NCBI GenBank assembly: GCA_019914995.1
Contig: CM034142.1
Location: 3,429,031 to 3,493,030 of the forward strand
Length of the DNA stretch: 64,000 nucleotides
Direction of reading: 5' to 3'
From: Acanthochlamys bracteata
Taxonomy: Eukaryota; Streptophyta; Magnoliopsida; Pandanales; Velloziaceae
The notes beneath the pieces are model-generated. The model saw only the letters and a list, made by a program, of their open reading frames with translations, was not told where the DNA came from and did not search any database. A program made the translations under genes and the position numbers. How positions within the stretch are numbered: position 1 is the stretch's first letter; every line of letters begins with the position of its first letter. This document shows, in pieces, positions 37,565 through 49,935 of the stretch.

Positions 37565-38140
37565 GGGTACACGTGTTAATAACTTACCAGTCCTCCAAAA
37601 CCCGGAACAAGTTAAGCAACAGCAAAAGGATTCAAAGAAGCAGGCAACTTAGCTAAGCGAAGAAGTGACCATTTGATCGATTAATAGAGCTTGAAAACGG
37701 TAATGCTCCAACCAGCCCCATGCTAGGTTGCTTAAGCTGAGACGATCAGCGATATGTAAAAACGATAAGTATGCATGTATAGCTTAACAAGTGAAGAGGA
37801 AGAAAAAGGAATTAGAAAAGTAGGCCACTTATCTAAGCAACGGAACAACTGCTTGAATTGTCGGCATTGCAAAATGTTGACACTTGAACCAACATTCTGT
37901 TTGTTTTGATAACCAGAAAACAGAAACGAGGGATACGACAAACAGTCACTATGCGGACAAACTGACAAAGTAACAATGAATGGGTTAATGAGTAGGTGAC
38001 TTAGCTATTCAGGACAACGACTGCTTGATAATTGATTGCCTGCATTCAAGAAAGTTCCCACTCAAACCAGCCTACTTCTAGCTGTAAAGAATTTTGTATT
38101 ATATCTACACCGTGTTGTTTTACAAAATAAAAGATAGTAT
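37565..38140 (-). repeat. Long direct repeat M, copy 3, with downstream blocks
   Basis: Matches the second half of repeat M and then the 32,360-32,640 and 32,990-33,150 regions, from AACATTCTGTTTGTTTTGAT through to the GATAGTATAACTAAT end. It ties the 32-33 kb and 37.6-38.1 kb regions together as an old segmental duplication. Confidence 0.75.
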
Positions 38141-40489
38141 AACTAATACCATTGTAAAGGTAGGTGATTGTGATGTTCTTAGAAATCAAACAAAAAATCC
38201 AATTGAAAAATTCAATCGCAGACAACAGGAGAATCAGTCGTAACGGGAAATTTTTAGAACAGATTTCATTCAAATAGAAGACCACTGGTAACAACCTGAA
38301 TACCCAAAATCGATTTCCACACTATCTAAAGTTACTGTTGTAGGTTGTCAAGACATGCAAACAAGATAAAACTTACTATGTCAGAGTTCATAGAAACATA
38401 TATGCTGCAACAAAATAACACATCTATAAGTCTTAAATCAAACTACCTCTTCTGAAGATATCCTCTGATCTCAGTTAATCAATAAATTCAAAAGAATCTT
38501 AACAATGAACTACAATGATAACTATGGGGTCTAAGTAAACATCTATGCAGTTCTCCACATTCCTACTAAAGTGAAGATTTACAAAGGATATTTTTTTATA
38601 TGCTTTTGCTTTGAGTATAATAATTTAAAATGGCCTGACAAACAATGTTTCCCCATGGACATAGAAATCCGTTCACAATCAACATTGCTCCAAAGTGGAG
38701 GTTCACTTTATAAGTAAATCTGTGAACCTGCAAATCAATATAAGCAGCCACATAACTTGAAACATGTAACAATAGCTAAATGTTTTACTACATGTTTAGT
38801 TAATATGCATTACCTAACTTTGGTAGAGAACTGATGAATATTGACAAACATGATATTGGTAGAGAAGGATGAATAATAATGCAGTGTATTTCTATGGATG
38901 TGCTAACCTGACTTTAAAGCTAGAGGTAGGATTACTAGGCAGGGAATATGTATTAATACTTGGCAAACAGTTGTCAGTACCATTTAATCGAGATTAAAAT
39001 CCTATTTTCTTAGCAAAATGGGTTCCGCTTTTTTATGGACTACTATTTCGTAGCACTAGAGTTGACTCAATCCTTTTACTAAATAGCTGATTAAATGCAA
39101 AAATAAGTAAACGAAGAAATATCTACAAAAGCAATCTCAAGGAGCAAACACTATATCTGAAGACAAATGTAGGGCTTCAACTACTTTTTTAAAAGACAAA
39201 GCTATCAATTCCCTTAACTTGAAAGGAACAGGACTGCAACAAAAATAATTAGTATACCAGCAAAGCAAGAAATTAAAGCAGCAGCAGCAAAATGACTCAG
39301 AGTAGCACTTAACTAAGTAGGTAGACTAATGCATGATTGATTGTCTCATTGAAGAAACATTTATCCTACAAAAAGAATTTTTGTGGTTGTTTTTCTTTGA
39401 ACAAAGAGCAAGAGAGAAAACAATCAGAAAGCATACTTAGATTAAATTTAGGTTTATCTTGTACATTCTTCTTGAGAAAGAGACGATTTTAGATAGGAAC
39501 CAAGAAACGCCCTAACTATAAGTCCGAGCTATTATGTTGTGGTACAAGACCATCAATGGACAGTCATCATGCCATAAATGAACTCCTACCAGTCTTCTCT
39601 GTAACTTCAAGTGTAAACGGCTTAAAATCGGTCACCAAATTACAGAGTATGAAGTGAAGAATTTAATGAGAAGAATTACGTGGGAACAAAAAAGAATGGA
39701 AGTAAAGCCGTAGTACAAAGAAAATTACATGCAAGCCCTACATTATATTATAAGAGGTGAGCGAGGCCCACTTTGCTTGATTGGTAAACCTCTTCAGAAT
39801 GAGCAGTCTTATTAACTAAATTACATGTCTACTTTCCTAGATTGTCGGTCATTGACTTATGGCCCATAACCGCTAAAGTACCAATATTAGGAATCTCCAC
39901 GACAAGAAAATAAAAATCAGCAGACCTCAAGCACTTCCTACTGGACAACAGAATTCACAATAATCATGCCAGCCGCACACTTCAAGTTAAAGCAAGTAGA
40001 GTAAGGAATGCTACTAGAACATCGATAAAACGTGTCCTAGATCACTCACAATATTATAGAAGTATATCGCACTAAGAAAAAAACAACAAGCTACAATATG
40101 AACTTTTGCAGAGACAATATTTTAGGACCAACTATGATCACTCTCCTATGTACCACAAGCAATACTAGAAATGCAACATTAGGAAAGCACCAACATAGAA
40201 CTCTCAAACTTTATAGACTGAAAAGGTCAAACAATCTTTCTTCTTTGAAAAAGCAGCGCAATATCATGTGAAATTTATATACCGCAAAACAATTTCAAGG
40301 AAATGCTATAAGCTACACGATTCCACAGTTTATGAACTTCCTAACAAAGGTAATGAACAAAATTCAATGCACTTAACCAAAATGCATAGAGGAAAAACAA
40401 TCCATATGCAAGAAAGCACAATAAGTTAAACAGCAAGAAAAAGAATAAGAGAAGCACACCATCAAATTCTATTGCACTTGTTGTAGTAA

Positions 40490-41200
40490 ATACCTGATCA
40501 TGCCGCCATCAACAGTTGCTTTCCGTTAATTATAAGCAACTCCAAACAAATCCTTGATTATCTCATCAACCTCTGTCACACATGACACAACAGCTAGATG
40601 TTCACCATAGCTGTTATAGTTAGATTACGATGAAAAAGTAAACTGTCATTCAAAATGTAAATACAAGCCAACTTATCTGTCAGATGGAAAATTGGGTTAG
40701 CTAAGAGAATATCCAAAAGCAGTCGCACCAACCTGATTTTTTGAAGTATTGATCCATATGCATGAAAGAAACAGTAATTTGAAATTTGAGGAATTACCTA
40801 GAAGCAACATGCTAGAAGGTAGAACTCAAACAAGGTAGCATGGCAGACCTGCTGATCCAAAAGATTCATACAAGACGCTGACAATATTTCTTAAGACAAC
40901 CAGGTTAGACAACAACAACTTGAAAGGAAATAACAGCATGCATGATTCAATGCAGCTTCTGAACATAAGGAAAGGGTAAGATCATGTCCTTTAGAAGCAA
41001 CAAAAGCTCATAAATACATCAATGCAATATGAAAATAAAACGTACTCAACAACCAAGCAACATGTTCAGAGTATACCATAATTATTCTTAAATTCTACAG
41101 CATCAGTTGTACTAAAATGCTTGATCATGCAGCCATCAATAATTGCTTTCCATTAATCATAAGCAACTCCAAACAAATTCTTGATCAACTATTCCTAAAG
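40490..41200 (-). repeat. Exon-like repeat E, copies 2 and 3
   Basis: GATCATGCMGCCATCAAYA and TAAGCAACTCCAAACAAAT appear at 40,497-40,550 and 41,123-41,175, about 615 bases apart. Copy 2 keeps DLFGVAYN in frame on the minus strand before a stop; copy 3 is more decayed. Confidence 0.7.
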
Positions 41201-44200
41201 AGCAACAGCTTTCAAGATAAAACCAAAAAAATTAACTGCTATTGTTTCTATCAGTCTTTTATGGGCAGTTAACTAACAATTAAGTCTACGATCTACAAGA
41301 ATGTTAAAAACCATAGAATCTTTTACCGAGACAACCCTTTGATGATGATAAAGAACATATATGCTCGTAAATTCATAAATTGTTGGGTTCACTGTTAGCC
41401 CTGTAACCAAACCTTACTGAAATCTTAATACTTTGAATAGTTGTCTGCTTTCCTTAACTGTAAAACACACCATGTGGTCTATGTTAAGTGTCCTTCCATC
41501 TTCTTAGTATATTATTATTGTCATAAAGATTTCATCACTAAGTAAAAAGACAATTCAAAATACATGATCTAAACATATATCTACTAAATTTAGTTCAAGC
41601 TGTCTCCAGAGAAAGTAAATGCAGCAAGCTACGAAGATAAAGAAACACGTAATTCCGATAACCTTAACATTTAAACCACCTGTAGAACTAGATAATGAAT
41701 ACTTTTACTACAGGCACCACAAGCCTTTCATAAAGCCTTCTTTAACTGGTTACATAAGCAGCATTTTTTATCCCTCAAGACCCCGGAATATGTAGTCTGA
41801 CATCTTCCCTTAAAAGAGACCCTAGGTTTCCAAAAGAACACAATATCTAGCATAAAAACTAGCTAACCTACGGAGTCGCCTTAATTTCTTACTTTTGATA
41901 TGGCATACCATTGCTAAGACTTTTTAACCGGATCCACACGTAATGGTTTTGATTCCACAAGACGGGTATATGTGCTCTGCTTCTTCCCCAACATGAGACC
42001 TTAGAACTCCATAAAAACAACGTTTAGGCAACAACAACTAGCAAACTTATGGAGTCTTACCTCTCTAGCAGCACGCAAAAAGTTAGAAATTAAACTACAC
42101 TGGATGGCAGATTTGCTGGCAGGATTTTATAGTTTCTATTTCTTAAGACATCCAGGTTAGACAACTATAACTTCAACTGAACACAGTTCCTGAATGACCA
42201 TCCTGTAAACAACTATGTATCAAAGATAGATATACAATAACATAAGAATACAAGTAGTCAAAAACTTGCTATCCTAACTTCTCAAAGCCTTCAATGACTG
42301 ATAAGATCCTAACACATGCAAGCACACCAAAGTAAATACATGCGGGTCATGCTTGGTATTCTTCTGCCATAAAATGAAAAAGAACATCATACCTGGGCAG
42401 CACTCTCTGGATATCTTATGAAGTCACATGAATAACGATAAGATTACATAGATAGAAACAAAACTTTACCTGAATTAGATATAGTTTCTAGTTATAGAAC
42501 AAAAACAAAATATTACCCTGCAAGATTAGCACAGTCGGAACCTTCTCTCAACAGAACTTTTCTTATTATAGCACAAAAGAATATATGTATTACTATATAA
42601 GATTAGCAAAGTTCTATCAACTGTCCTGTTTCATTAGAAACAAACTTGTCGTGCCCCTCTTCGCCAAACAATAAAGAACAATTAGTGAATGTAATCTAGT
42701 TCTTTAGCAAGGGGAAAGCCTAAACCAACCTAACAAGTTGATTAGTGAAACCAACTCAGAAATAAAGAGCCCCAATCAGTGGCAGGACACACTTTCTGAG
42801 ATTTTGTGTATCGTAACACCAACTCGGAATCGTTATGCTGAAATGCAAAAAACCAAAAGGGCCTTGAAAGTAAAAACTAAAAACAAAGCAAGGAGCTTAG
42901 CTATAATAAACAGAAATATAAAATGCAAAAATAACACAATGTTTAGAGCATATGACAGAGTGCGCACTCTAACAACTACCCGAATAGCCTTCCAAACTTC
43001 AAGACTAATAGCATCACGCATACATATGTAAATGCAGATTGCGTAACCGAAAATTAATTGCTTAAGCTGCCAGCTTATTAACACTTTCTTAGGCCAAAAT
43101 AAACCACCTTCCATGTAGAAAATATCAACTTATTCTATCTATATATGAGGATTCCAACAAAAATAAATGAAGGCCCATTGTCATACAAAGATTAAAATCA
43201 TTAACTAGCAGAATTAGGAACAAAGGGCCAACTGCAAAATTAGGATGTTGCACGCTGGAAAACAGAATCTCATTAAAATAGATTTCTGATCAAAGTATGA
43301 AGTCACAAATTTTACTTGAACTAACAAAATGGCAGTAAGGACATATATAACAGTCCTATCAGTAGCAGTAGTTTATGCATTTGCAACATAATGCAACAGT
43401 TAGTTTCTTTGAAGCAAACAATTCAGGTAAAACTGAACTACATGAACAATTTAACAAAACATGCTTGAAAAGCAAAACTCAGTAATTAAGAAGAGTTGAC
43501 AGAGCATGGTAAAGCAGAAATTTTCATTATAAGATAATTCTCTCTATTATTTCCACCTACAGATCTAAGATAAATAAATGTTCACTCATTTATTAACCCA
43601 CATTCTGATAACTCATCTTACCTGCAACAGAAAGTTCAAAAGCAGCAAAATATACAGACATGGGTCATATATAGTCTAAATCGAGTCCAATCTTGAAGAA
43701 TAGTGTGTACTGTACCTGTGACAAAGGTTTAAAGAATAGTTAAAATCCCAAGTTCGGTGACAAATAAAACATCATTAAAGAAAAAGAAAAGTGCATATAA
43801 TCTTATTTAATCTCTAATGCCTGCAATTTAGAATCACGACAGTTGTAAAGAATTTCAGGAATAAACACAGACCAATCACAAAAACAGATGAAAGAAAACT
43901 GGTCAGAAAGCGAACCAAATCATGTAATAAACAAAACCCTCCTACATAAATGTTTTCTTGAAAAATAAAAGAAGCAAAACCAGAAGAGGGGAAAAAACAC
44001 ACCAAAAGAAAACCCTGAAAACATTGGAACCTAACACTCTCCTACATGAACACAGGACCAAAAACAATACCGACAACCAGATAGGTTTTATAATAAAATC
44101 AAAGAAAAAGAGATTACGAAATACATGGACACCTTTAGCCTTGAATTCAATAGGAACTATGTAAAACCACGGAGTAAGTGAAAAGAAAACAAGGAAGGAA

Positions 44201-44313
44201 TGAACATCAGGGCTTACGAAACTGAAAAGAAAAGAAAAATCAAAACCCTCGGGGAAACCAACATTAAATCAACTCATTTCTAAACCACAGAATTTCTAAT
44301 GTAACAGAAAAAT

Positions 44314-44640
44314 CTCACGCAGATTGAATAACGACTAAGTGAACGGTCGAATTATGGTGGTTGAAGTGTTTTACGGCAGCGGTTGAACGACAGCGAAGTG
44401 AACGTACGGACGATTGTAATTGTAGTGTCTTCCGGCAACGGTAGACAACGGCGAAGTGAATCCCTTGACGGAGAAGGAAGCGGAAGAGAAGAGAACTAAA
44501 ACAAAAACGAAAAGGAAACTACAGAGGGAAACAAAACAACAACGTTAAGAAAAATATAAATCCATGAAATTGAATACTCTCTTGAGCTTAAATTATTATG
44601 GAGAAATCCCTATCGAAGAGGTGGCGGGCAGTGAGAGACG
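44314..44640 (-). other. Putative first exon of a long minus-strand transcript
   Basis: On the minus strand this stretch is CT-rich and GC-richer than its surroundings, like a plant 5' leader. It contains 2.3 copies of a roughly 59-bp tandem repeat beginning TTCACTTCGC (44,340-44,463) and ends in a good donor (TCTGC|GTGAGA at 44,319). The first ATG opens only a few codons. From here to 13.8 kb the minus strand is T-rich like intronic sequence. A long, mostly non-coding transcript is inferred. Confidence 0.45.
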
Positions 44641-44720
44641 TACATATTTGGGCTTAGTTTGAATTTAAGTTGCTCAAAGCCCAAATATGTTATTAACGGA
44701 CCCATAAAATACTAATTAAT
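44640..44720 (-). promoter_or_regulatory. Promoter-like region with paired TGGGCT elements
   Basis: TTTGGGCTTAG at 44,649 and AAAGCCCAAATATG near 44,677 form an inverted pair of TGGGCY (site II) elements, known TCP-factor sites in plant housekeeping promoters. They lie directly upstream of the putative first exon. No experimental support. Confidence 0.4.
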
Positions 44721-45565
44721 TTTTTAATTAAGACTTTTTTATAATTTCTTTTTAAACTAATTTTTGTGTACAAATTAGAAACTAACTCTTTATTGAACTT
44801 TATAAGTACTATGATAAGTAAATATATATGTATATGACATATCCAAAAAATATAAATGTTTTTTATTTAATATCTTTTGACAAATATTTTTGCACTTATA
44901 ATATTAGCCACTTATATATTATGTTTGGTAAAAAATATTATAACTCTAATAAATTAATAAATATAAATGTAGTCGCTAGCTTTTTTTACATGTGGGCATG
45001 TTCATATATTGATTATCGGAAATAAAATAAACTTTATAGTTCTAGTAATTTAGTTGATTGGATAATATAAGGCACTACCAACAAGAATTAATTGTTTATG
45101 TTTCTTTCATCTTGTCACTTAAATATACTTTACTATTTTAATTTAGAGCTTACGTTAGAATTCTGTGTTAAGCACTTCTCTCATTAGGAAAGATATTTGT
45201 CATTTGTTAAACCTGTTTAGATTATTCTTAGTGATTACACGTGTTATACATCTGGGCTGTTATTGCCTTATATTTGGATATCATCAATATTTTCGTCATC
45301 TCGTTACAATTATAATAGCAGCAAATATTGATTGAATGACTCTTTCACCCGTACGGATATGAAAGTTTTATTTGGATCTTTTAAACATCAGCCAAGTTTT
45401 TCTTTTGTTATTCTGATATAAACTTAACGACATACATTGTCATTATTATTATTTTTTTGTTTTCTCAAAGATATGAATGTTCCTCAAAGCAATAATCTTT
45501 CGAATCCGTTTTTTCATGTGAAGTCTGTACAATTGTTTATAAAAGTTTTACACTTTGAAATAAAT
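44720..45565. other. AT-rich intergenic stretch
   Basis: Very AT-rich. Short frames such as 44,828-45,025 are low-complexity. I see no gene, repeat copy or element end before the palindrome begins near 45,570. Confidence 0.5.
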
Positions 45566-47089
45566 GGGCATTATTTCTTCAACCTGTGTGGTTTATGGTT
45601 TGATGCTCAATTGTATTGGTCAATTAGAATTGAGCTACTCCTCGTAGTTGCATTATTTAGTTGATATTATTGTCCAATCTTAGATTAATTTATAATTTTC
45701 GACATGGTGTATGGTCGAAACAGTCATCTAACTCTTCTAAGAATGGACCTAGTGTTAATACATGATGTCAAATGTTTAAGAATTGGACTAGTGTTAACGT
45801 ATCTAAATCTCTACTTGCTTTTGTGCCTACTGTCTTCTAAGAAATAAGATCAATAAAGAACTTTATAATGTTCTCTAATAATGGTGGCTGTTGCTAAAGT
45901 AGAGCAAATTAAAAAAAGTTTATTCTTAAAGAAAACATTGTGAATTTAACAGAAGTTTAGGAATTAGAAAATAAAACTTGATAATTTATCAGCTCAACTG
46001 TATACTTCTTGTAATAATTCAACTATTCATTCTAGATTTCCGTATAAATTTGTATCTTTGTTGTTTTCAATAACGAATAACAAATTCACCTGGCTGAAGA
46101 AATTTCCTTAGGCTTCTTTGTAAACAACCAAGTCTTTTACTAATATTTGAATTTGAATTGAATTTTATTTTATTTTATTTTCTTCTTCTTTTTTGTTGTT
46201 TTTGATTTTTTTTTTTTTTTTTTTGTTGTAACTGTTGTTTTTGTTTTAGAAGGAGGCACTGGTGTGGTTATACCATTTGTGGAATGAGATGATTTGGATA
46301 CATTATAAAGTAGTTGGTGGTCACTTACATCTGTCTTTCAAAAGGCTAGACATAGAGCAAGTACAATATAGCAGACTTCTAAATTGAATTACCTTAATAG
46401 GGGTGGCAGGTTTATATATTATGTTCATGTCAAGATCGATCAACTCTAACAGGATCTATATATTTTGTATGGGTAAAAATTGTTAATCATAATCCAACCC
46501 ATTTAATAATCGTGTCAAATTTGGATCAACATTAATAATCAAAGATCAAAATGAGAATCATAAAATTAAATTCCAACAATAATTAGTGAAATTTGTTAGG
46601 AACTATATATACAAGACTAGAAAAGATTAATTTTAATGATATATATAAACTAAGTAAGAAACTAATCAAAATATATAAACTAAACTAAATTAAATAAAAG
46701 TCAATGTCATTATTGGAAAGGCTTTCTAAGTATTAGATAAAGTGTGCAATCCAATTGATTATACGAATTACGTGGGTCAATAGCCGGTCAATCATAAACT
46801 GATCCAAACTTTTTTTTTTTTTATTGGTTCGGTTTTGTTAAGTAACATTTCCTATTAGTAGATATTTTATGAGATTGGTTTGAATTAAAATTACCTTCAG
46901 TCTTTTTAGATCAAGCCTGTAATTTGTTGTACGCTAAATGAATATCGTGAACTATGGTATATGCTTAGGTAAAAAACCTATACTTTTTTATTTGATCTTT
47001 TTAGCCTTATCAATAGAATCACATAATACTTGGATAACTTAGAAATATTAACTATTTACAATAATCCCGCCCTTAATTGAAAGTTTGAA

Positions 47090-47225
47090 AGAAAAAATGT
47101 TTTCAAAGAGCTAACTCCAAGTAGTTTCCTAAGCTTCTAAAGCATATTTAATTCGATGGGCTTTGTAAAGATATCTACAACTTGTTCTTCAGTTATTAGA
47201 ATATTTGGTTGGTGTTTGCTTCCTT
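47090..47225 (-). pseudogene. Copia pol C-terminus (end of RNase H), left arm
   Basis: The minus strand from the palindrome centre reads NILITEEQVVDIFTKPIELN and, a stop later, KLRKLLGVSSLKTF. This is the usual end of Copia polyprotein (TEEQxADIFTKxL...KLRxxLGV), just before the polypurine tract. The right arm carries the same stretch in the other direction with more changes. Only the last few dozen codons remain. Confidence 0.75.
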
Positions 47226-47799
47226 GATATCTTTACAAAGCCATCAAATTAAATATGCTTTAGAAACTTAGGAAACTACTTAGAATTAGCTCTTTGAAAA
47301 CATATTTTCTTTCAAACTTTCAATTTAGGGCGGGATTATTGTAAATAGTTAATATTTCTAAGTTATCTAAGTATTATGTGATTCTATTGATAAGGCTAAA
47401 CAGATCAAATAAAAAAGTATAGATTTTTTACCTAAGCATGTACCATAGTTTACGATATTTGTTTAGTGTACAACAAATTACAGGCTTAATCTAAAAGGAC
47501 TGAAGGTAAATTTAATTCAAACCAATCTCATAACATATCTACTAATAGGAAACGTCTTAACAAAGCTTGACCCAAACAAAAAATAGGTTTGGATCAATTT
47601 CAAATTGACCCGAGATTGACCCTTGTAATCCGTATAGGATAGCACACTTTAGCTAATAGTTAGAAAGTCTTTATGACAAGACATTAAATTTTATTTAATT
47701 TAGTTTATATATTATGTTGCTTAAGTTATCCTATTTTGATTAGTTAATTACTTAGTTTATATATCATTAAAATTAATCCTTTCTAGTCTTGCATATATA

Positions 47800-48906
47800 G
47801 GTCATGTTTGGTTAAGCTTTAAATTTAGAGTTTTTTGAAAAATGCTGCTATTTATATGCTTTTGTTGAGAAAATCGGCTGTTGAGCTTTTGATTAAGAAA
47901 CTATATTTTTTAATTCTTTTGGCTAAATTTTATTGTTTAAAGCTTTTTCGTAAAAAATAAAAATAAAAATATGTTTTGCTAAGCTTTTACTTATAAGTGA
48001 AATATGTAATGACATAAATTCTTTAGGTGTATAATAAATGATGATAAACTTTTGAATCTCTTCTTATATATAATCTAAGTTTTTGAAAATTAATTTTTAT
48101 AACATATTTTAAAATATTTTCTGTTTAATATTTTTTATATTAATATTATACACTTATTAATAAATATATTATTATTATTTGTCTCTAAAATAATATTATT
48201 TTTATTTTATTTTAAATATATAAATGTACTTTTATTATATATAATAATAAAAATATACTTTAAGGGGATAATTGTATCTCAAATCACTAGATTTATTTAA
48301 GCAATAAGTCCAATAGTTTTAACATCTTCAATCCAATAAAATACCTTTTGAACGTACAAGTTGAAAAGAGTCCAATAATCTTCTTCATTGCAAGAAATTT
48401 CGTATTCAGGCATGATACATATAAGAAAGAGATTAATAAAAAAAATTATTTACTAGAATGGGGACAATGAATTCAATCAAATGTACTTTTCGCGATTGTA
48501 TATACATCTAGAACAAATGTTGGATAAAAGAACAAAGAATTTATAGTCTTACATTACAAAACCCATAGCTTGCAAAAGAACAAAGTAAAGATCAATTGTT
48601 AACCCTAGAAAAGACCTGGTTCTTCATTAGAGGGGCTAATGTAGGAGTTGTCTTCACAAATGGGGACTCACACTCTGTCTTTTATCATTTGCTATTTCCA
48701 TTGCAATGGATAACCCCATCGCTATGAATGTTGCTGTGAGCTTCCTTATGCGTTAGGTTAACCTTGTTTAATCACCACATGCAAATCATATGGTCATCAC
48801 TAGTTGATGCAAGCATGTGGGCAATTGAAGGGTTCCAGCTAACAAAAATTCACAAGAAAATCCCCGCATGCGGATTATATGGTCATCACTAGCACCAAAC
48901 ATGGCC
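47800..48906. mobile_element. Harbinger-like DNA transposon (non-autonomous) in the palindrome
   Basis: The insertion starts GGTCATGTTTGGTT and ends with the complement of GGCCATGTTTGGTG, giving 14-bp inverted ends with 12 matches. It is flanked by ATA on both sides (47,797-47,799 and 48,907-48,909). The empty site is visible in the left arm near 46,605, where TATATATAGTTCC is unbroken. A three-base duplication and GGSCATGTTTGG-type ends resemble PIF/Harbinger (Tourist) elements. The left part is very AT-rich and no transposase is seen. Confidence 0.75.
48730..48895 (-). pseudogene. WD40-like fragment inside the Harbinger-like element
   Basis: The minus strand reads WNPSIAHMLASTSDDHMICMW, typical of a WD40 blade (SWNPxxPxMLASASDDxTIRIW), preceded by a second SDDHIIRM. 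The frame breaks between them. It looks like a captured piece of a WD-repeat gene. It is too short to name the parent, and the second SDDH is close to the element end. Confidence 0.5.
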
Positions 48907-49935
48907 ATAGTTCTTAACAAATTTCACTTGTTATTGTTAGAATTTGATTTTTATGATTCTCATTTGATATTTTGATTATTAAATTATTAACCCGAATTTG
49001 ACACGATCATTAAATAGGTTGAGTTATGATTAGCAATTTTACCCATACAAATATTTAGCTTCAGTTAGATTTGAGCAATCTTGACCGTTTTATTAGATAG
49101 TTGACCTAAACTTGATTTCTTAACCCCACCACCCTATTAAGATAATTCAATTTAAAAACTGCCACATTACTCATGCACTTGTTATATGTCAACCTTTTGA
49201 ATGACAGATGTAATTGAACCACCAACTACTTTATGATGCACCCAAACTATCTGATTTCACAATGGTATAGCCATACTAATGCCTACTCCTAAAACAATAA
49301 GTCGATCCTATAAAGCAAGAACAAAATAAAAAAGAAGGAATTAAAAATCAAATTCAAATTCAAGTAAAAGACTTGGATTGTTTACAAAGAAGCCTAAATT
49401 AATATCTTCAGCTAGATGAATTTATTATTAGTTATTTGAAAGTGATAGAGATACAAATTTATGAGGCAATCTAGAATGAATAGCTGAAGTATCTCAAGAA
49501 GTATATACTTGAGCTGATAAGTTGCAAGTTCTACTCTCTAGTTCCTAAACTTCTCTTAAATTCACGATTTTTTCTTTAAAGATAACTCTTATTTAATCTG
49601 CTCTACTTTATGAACAACCACCGTTATCAGAAAATTTCATAGAACTCTTTAATTGATCTTCTTCTTAGAAGACATTGGCGCAAAAGAAAGTAGACGTTTT
49701 AGATACATTAACACTAGGCCCATCTTAAATATTAGATAGTGTGCATTAACACTAGCCCCATTCTGAGAAAAGGTAGATGACTGTTTCGATCATAAATTGT
49801 GTCGAAAATGATACATTAATCTAAGATTGGACAAAAAGCAGTTAATAAATGCAACTACGAGGAGTGAATCAATTCTAATTGAGCACTGTAATTGAGCATC
49901 AAGCCATAAACCACATAGGCTTTTCAACAATATGA

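Larger units (their letters stand above)
27470..39360 (-). repeat. Dispersed ~75-bp module, about ten copies on one strand
   Basis: On the + strand, a block like GACTTAGCTAAGCAGGACAA, then GCTTGATTGATTGCNTGCAT, then GAAGAAAGTTGACACT recurs near 27,473, 28,141, 32,187, 32,370, 32,549, 32,998, 37,644, 37,817, 37,994 and 39,307. All are in the same orientation. The copies near 32.4-32.6 and 37.8-38.0 kb also share the sequence between modules, so the module has spread both as a short unit and within larger duplications. In one minus-strand frame several copies read KQxLSxLAK, but stops interrupt others. Confidence 0.72.
45570..49935. repeat. Giant palindrome of two Copia 3' ends
   Basis: The left arm (45,570-47,175) and right arm (47,226-49,935) are reverse complements around a 50-bp centre. 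The arms differ in length by 1,104 bases, explained by the 1,107-bp insertion at 47,800-48,906. Outer landmarks match: TGTGGTTTATGGTTTGATGC near 45,587 and its complement near 49,900, and AGTTAGATGACTG-like blocks near 45,730 and 49,780. Reading outward from the centre, each arm gives the end of Copia pol, a polypurine tract (AGGGCGGGATTAT) and LTR sequence starting TGTAAATAG (at 47,060 minus and 47,340 plus). Confidence 0.85.

Noticed and set aside
27470-39360. Reading the 75-bp module as a heat-shock-factor exon (KQxLSFLAK)
   Set aside because: Only a short match to the LSFLAK motif, with stops in several copies and no flanking HSF sequence.
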